A DNA stretch of 64,000 nucleotides, taken from positions 715,001 through 779,000 of the forward strand of contig NZ_CP059902.1 of the NCBI RefSeq assembly GCF_014127105.1. Reading direction: 5' to 3'. This DNA is from Devosia sp. MC521. Lineage in GTDB: Bacteria > Pseudomonadota > Alphaproteobacteria > Rhizobiales > Devosiaceae. Position numbers and translations under genes: made by a program. Shown piece after piece: positions 61,864 to 64,000 of the stretch (within the stretch, counting starts at the first letter, position 1; the number at the start of each line of letters is the position of its first letter). The notes under the pieces are model-generated. The model had not been told where the DNA came from, ran no database searches, and saw nothing but the letters and a program-made list of their open reading frames with translations.

Positions 61864-63255
61864 TTAGAAACCGGCGCTGGCTTTGAGCGAGAGGCTCAGC
61901 GTTTTGGCGCTGGTACCAATGCCTGCCCAATTGGCGCGGGCGGACAGATCAACGCCATTGGCAAAGCCGAGTTGAACAGCAGCTTCCAGAGCTGCTGTGA
62001 GCTGTGCCCCATCCCCGAGCGTGGTGTTGGCATCGGCGCGTAAGGTTAGGGAGCGAGTGATATCGCTATCATGGGCGGTGAAGGTGACGCCGGGGCCAGC
62101 AAAGACGCTGCCTGAAGTGCTTGAGGTAGCATCGGTCCAAGCGCCGTTATGGTCGGTGTAGCCAGCAGCCCATTCACCGGCATAGTTGAGGCCTAGGCGT
62201 GGCGTGAAGCGAATGGCTTCCTCGCCGAACTGGCCTTCCAAGGTAGCGTTGAGATAGGCGCGGGTGGAATTGAAATTGTCCTCGCCGGAAGAATTGCTCT
62301 TCTTGTTGGCGGCCGTGCCAGCGCCTGCGGTGAGATCGAGATATAGCTGATCGGTCAAACGGGTGGTGAGGTAAGGACCTGCCATCCAACCGGTGCCTGA
62401 GAAGGTGTCGGTGGCGGTTTCAAAATTGTCCAAGCGGTCGATGCTGACAAAACCACCGACGAGAAGATCAGGGGTGAGGAGGTAATCCGCGCCAATGGCT
62501 GCGGAGGTCGCGCGACCGTTCTGGCCACCAGCTTCGAGTAGCGAGAACGTGCCCTCCAGCCAGACGTCATATGGGCTTGTGCGCATCTCGCCGGATTGAT
62601 CGACATCGGCAATGGCAGAGAGCGAGGCAGAGACCGGCAGGCTGCCGGTGGCGGCGAAGGAAGAGACGTAATTGAGCACGTCGCCGCCGTTCATGTCCGA
62701 GCCAGTGCGCTGACCATTGAGGCGCGAAATGCGCTGACCTGTCGGACGGATGGAGTTGCCGAGCAGGTTGATGCGATCGGTGAGATAGCTTTGCTTGGCC
62801 TGTTGTCGCGCGCCAAAACCCGCCTCTTCAACAGCACAGGTGCTGTCGAGCGCACTGAGCGTGAACGTGTTGAGCGTTTCCATGGTGCTTAGCGAGGTGG
62901 GCAGGGTCTGGCCCATGGAATAGCGGGTTTTTTCAGTTGTTCGATCCTGCAAGTATAGGGTGAGGGGCGCGGTCGAGAATGGGGCCTGCAGATAGAAAGC
63001 GACCCATTTGGTGGACTGATATTGGGCGGTATCATCTATGGAGCGCAGGATCTTATTGCTGCTGTCGACCAAATAGATGCTGTAGTCGCTGTTAAGCGCT
63101 CCCAGCTCGGCCGAGACGGCTAGGCTGATTTGACCTGTGGCGCAGGAGCCTGAATTGAGCGTGACGGTTGCTGATGTCGGGATAACTGCATGCGCTGTGC
63201 CGATGATAGCGCTAGAGGCGAGCAGTGTGGCAAAGGCAAGGCGGGTAAAATGCAT
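61864..63255 (-). CDS. Outer-membrane autotransporter-type beta-barrel protein, paralogue
   Basis: 463 residues. The signal peptide is about residues 1-23 (ATLLASSAIIGTAHA). A beta-rich N-terminal region of about 130 residues has a Cys pair (NSGSCATGQISL and STCAVEE). A middle segment DRINLLGNSIRPTGQRISRL precedes the barrel, which ends SLSLKASAGF. LLVGGFVSIDRLDNF and AGPYLTTRLTDQLYLDLTAG parallel the downstream gene, so the two arose by duplication. The extra N-terminal domain may be the exposed or periplasmic part. Confidence 0.85.
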   Translation of the reverse strand: MHFTRLAFATLLASSAIIGTAHAVIPTSATVTLNSGSCATGQISLAVSAELGALNSDYSIYLVDSSNKILRSIDDTAQYQSTKWVAFYLQAPFSTAPLTLYLQDRTTEKTRYSMGQTLPTSLSTMETLNTFTLSALDSTCAVEEAGFGARQQAKQSYLTDRINLLGNSIRPTGQRISRLNGQRTGSDMNGGDVLNYVSSFAATGSLPVSASLSAIADVDQSGEMRTSPYDVWLEGTFSLLEAGGQNGRATSAAIGADYLLTPDLLVGGFVSIDRLDNFETATDTFSGTGWMAGPYLTTRLTDQLYLDLTAGAGTAANKKSNSSGEDNFNSTRAYLNATLEGQFGEEAIRFTPRLGLNYAGEWAAGYTDHNGAWTDATSSTSGSVFAGPGVTFTAHDSDITRSLTLRADANTTLGDGAQLTAALEAAVQLGFANGVDLSARANWAGIGTSAKTLSLSLKASAGF

Positions 63256-63417
63256 CTAATATCTCAGAACGTGACGGCAGCAATGCCGCCAGAAATAGTG
63301 TTCTAAGTATTGTTAATCAACGAAAAAACGAACGTTGGTGCAGTTAGGAATGAGCGCGGCCGAGTTGGTGACTGGAAGATGTGGGATGTCACCAATCTTC
63401 GCGGTAATAGCCCAGCT

Positions 63418-63957
63418 TTATACTGTCGGCTGCGGGGCTTCGAGGCTCACACGGGGCACGAAGGGCACAATATTGTCGCTGAAACGACGGGTCGGGTGCA
63501 CGTCTGGCTCGGGTAGAATGCCGCGGCGGTCGGGGCCAAAATAGCCGAAGTCAACCGTGCCAACGACGTCGTGCTTGAGAAGGCGCTGCTGAACGCGTTG
63601 TAGCAGGTGCCGGGGCGACATGGGCTTAACGACGACCTCATCAATGCCAGCAGAGACCGACTGCTCGCGCGTGTCGGGGGTAATGCGGCGGGTGAGGGCG
63701 ATGACCGGCAGATCGCGGTTGACGAAGCTTGGGTCTAGGCGAATGGCCTCTACCATTTCATAGGCAGGGCGACCATCACGGTCGAAATCCACCACCAGCA
63801 GATCAAGCGGGGCAATGCGCATATAGGCGAACAGCTCAATGTCGCTTTCGAATGTGCGGACGCGCAGGCGCGAGTCACCGGCCAACACCATCGCCAAAAC
63901 AGCGGTAAGTGCGGGGGTGGCGGCCAATATAGCGACTGTCTTGCCTCGAGCGACCAA
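63418..63957 (-). CDS. Receiver-domain protein lacking the acidic pair
   Basis: 179 residues. TTG start with AAGGA 7 bases upstream. A CheY-like fold spans about residues 8-128: VAILAATPALTAVLAMVL, LDLLVVDFDRDG with the putative phospho-acceptor Asp, VIALTRR and the conserved Lys in VVKPMSP. The paired acidic residues that bind Mg2+ after the first strand are replaced by Ala-Ala-Thr, so phosphorylation may be lost. The tail has a YFGPDRRG motif seen in single-domain regulators of this group. No kinase is adjacent. Confidence 0.8.
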   Translation of the reverse strand: MVARGKTVAILAATPALTAVLAMVLAGDSRLRVRTFESDIELFAYMRIAPLDLLVVDFDRDGRPAYEMVEAIRLDPSFVNRDLPVIALTRRITPDTREQSVSAGIDEVVVKPMSPRHLLQRVQQRLLKHDVVGTVDFGYFGPDRRGILPEPDVHPTRRFSDNIVPFVPRVSLEAPQPTV

Positions 63958-64000
63958 GAACGATTCCTTCTTGCGTTAATGCATTGTTAACACGCAAGGA

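Overview
The window looks like chromosome from a free-living, moderately GC-rich alphaproteobacterium of the Hyphomicrobiales, most like Devosia or a close relative. That placement is an inference. It rests on the rhizobial-type rhamnose locus (rhaRSTPQU with rhaD and rhaI), an agp-like alpha-galactoside importer, an FnrN/FnrL-type regulator, a DUF1127 gene, DUF3422, and the number of ABC importers. I see no phage, insertion sequence, CRISPR array, rRNA or tRNA. The ends cut through an ABC binding-protein gene (left) and lie just past a receiver-domain gene (right).

Layout. 0-3.6 kb: tail of a sugar ABC binding protein, two permeases, nanE and a BadF-type amino-sugar kinase (amino-sugar uptake and catabolism). 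3.6-4.9 kb: remnant of a cobalamin operon in which a 3'-truncated cobG runs into an internal piece of cobL. 4.9-8.9 kb: putR/putA for proline use. 9.0-16.8 kb: a GAF protein, then a peptide ABC importer split over two divergent units with an XRE-cupin regulator and an M24 peptidase. 17-18.6 kb: nagB and an AraC regulator. 18.7-27.4 kb: GH4 alpha-galactosidase and an agp-like importer with a second AraC regulator. 27.4-32.2 kb: LacI repressor and a CUT2-type sugar importer with two tandem operators. 32.2-42.4 kb: copper efflux (copZ-cueR-copA), an Fnr-type regulator, and cydDC diverging from cydABX with a perfect FNR box between them. 42.6-45.3 kb: small genes, ybaK, a LysR regulator and a DUF5680 pseudogene. 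45.3-55.1 kb: rhamnose locus, lacking rhaK. 55.1-60.7 kb: DUF3422, an SH3 protein, asparaginase, a secreted protein, and a HerA-like ATPase coupled to a LOG-like protein. 60.7-64 kb: two paralogous outer-membrane beta-barrel proteins and an atypical receiver protein.

The genes work mainly as self-contained carbon and nitrogen scavenging modules. Each pairs a local regulator with an ABC importer and the first catabolic enzymes, and candidate operators are visible for several of them (XRE, AraC, LacI, CueR, FNR, DeoR). The cop-fnr-cyd block ties copper handling to low-oxygen respiration. The most unusual points are the cobG/cobL deletion relic, a terminator-shaped hairpin that contains the ribosome binding site of the asparaginase gene, a family of GC-rich palindromic repeats in the rhamnose region, the missing rhaK, and the degenerate LOG-like partner of the HerA ATPase. 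No wholly new multi-gene system is evident.
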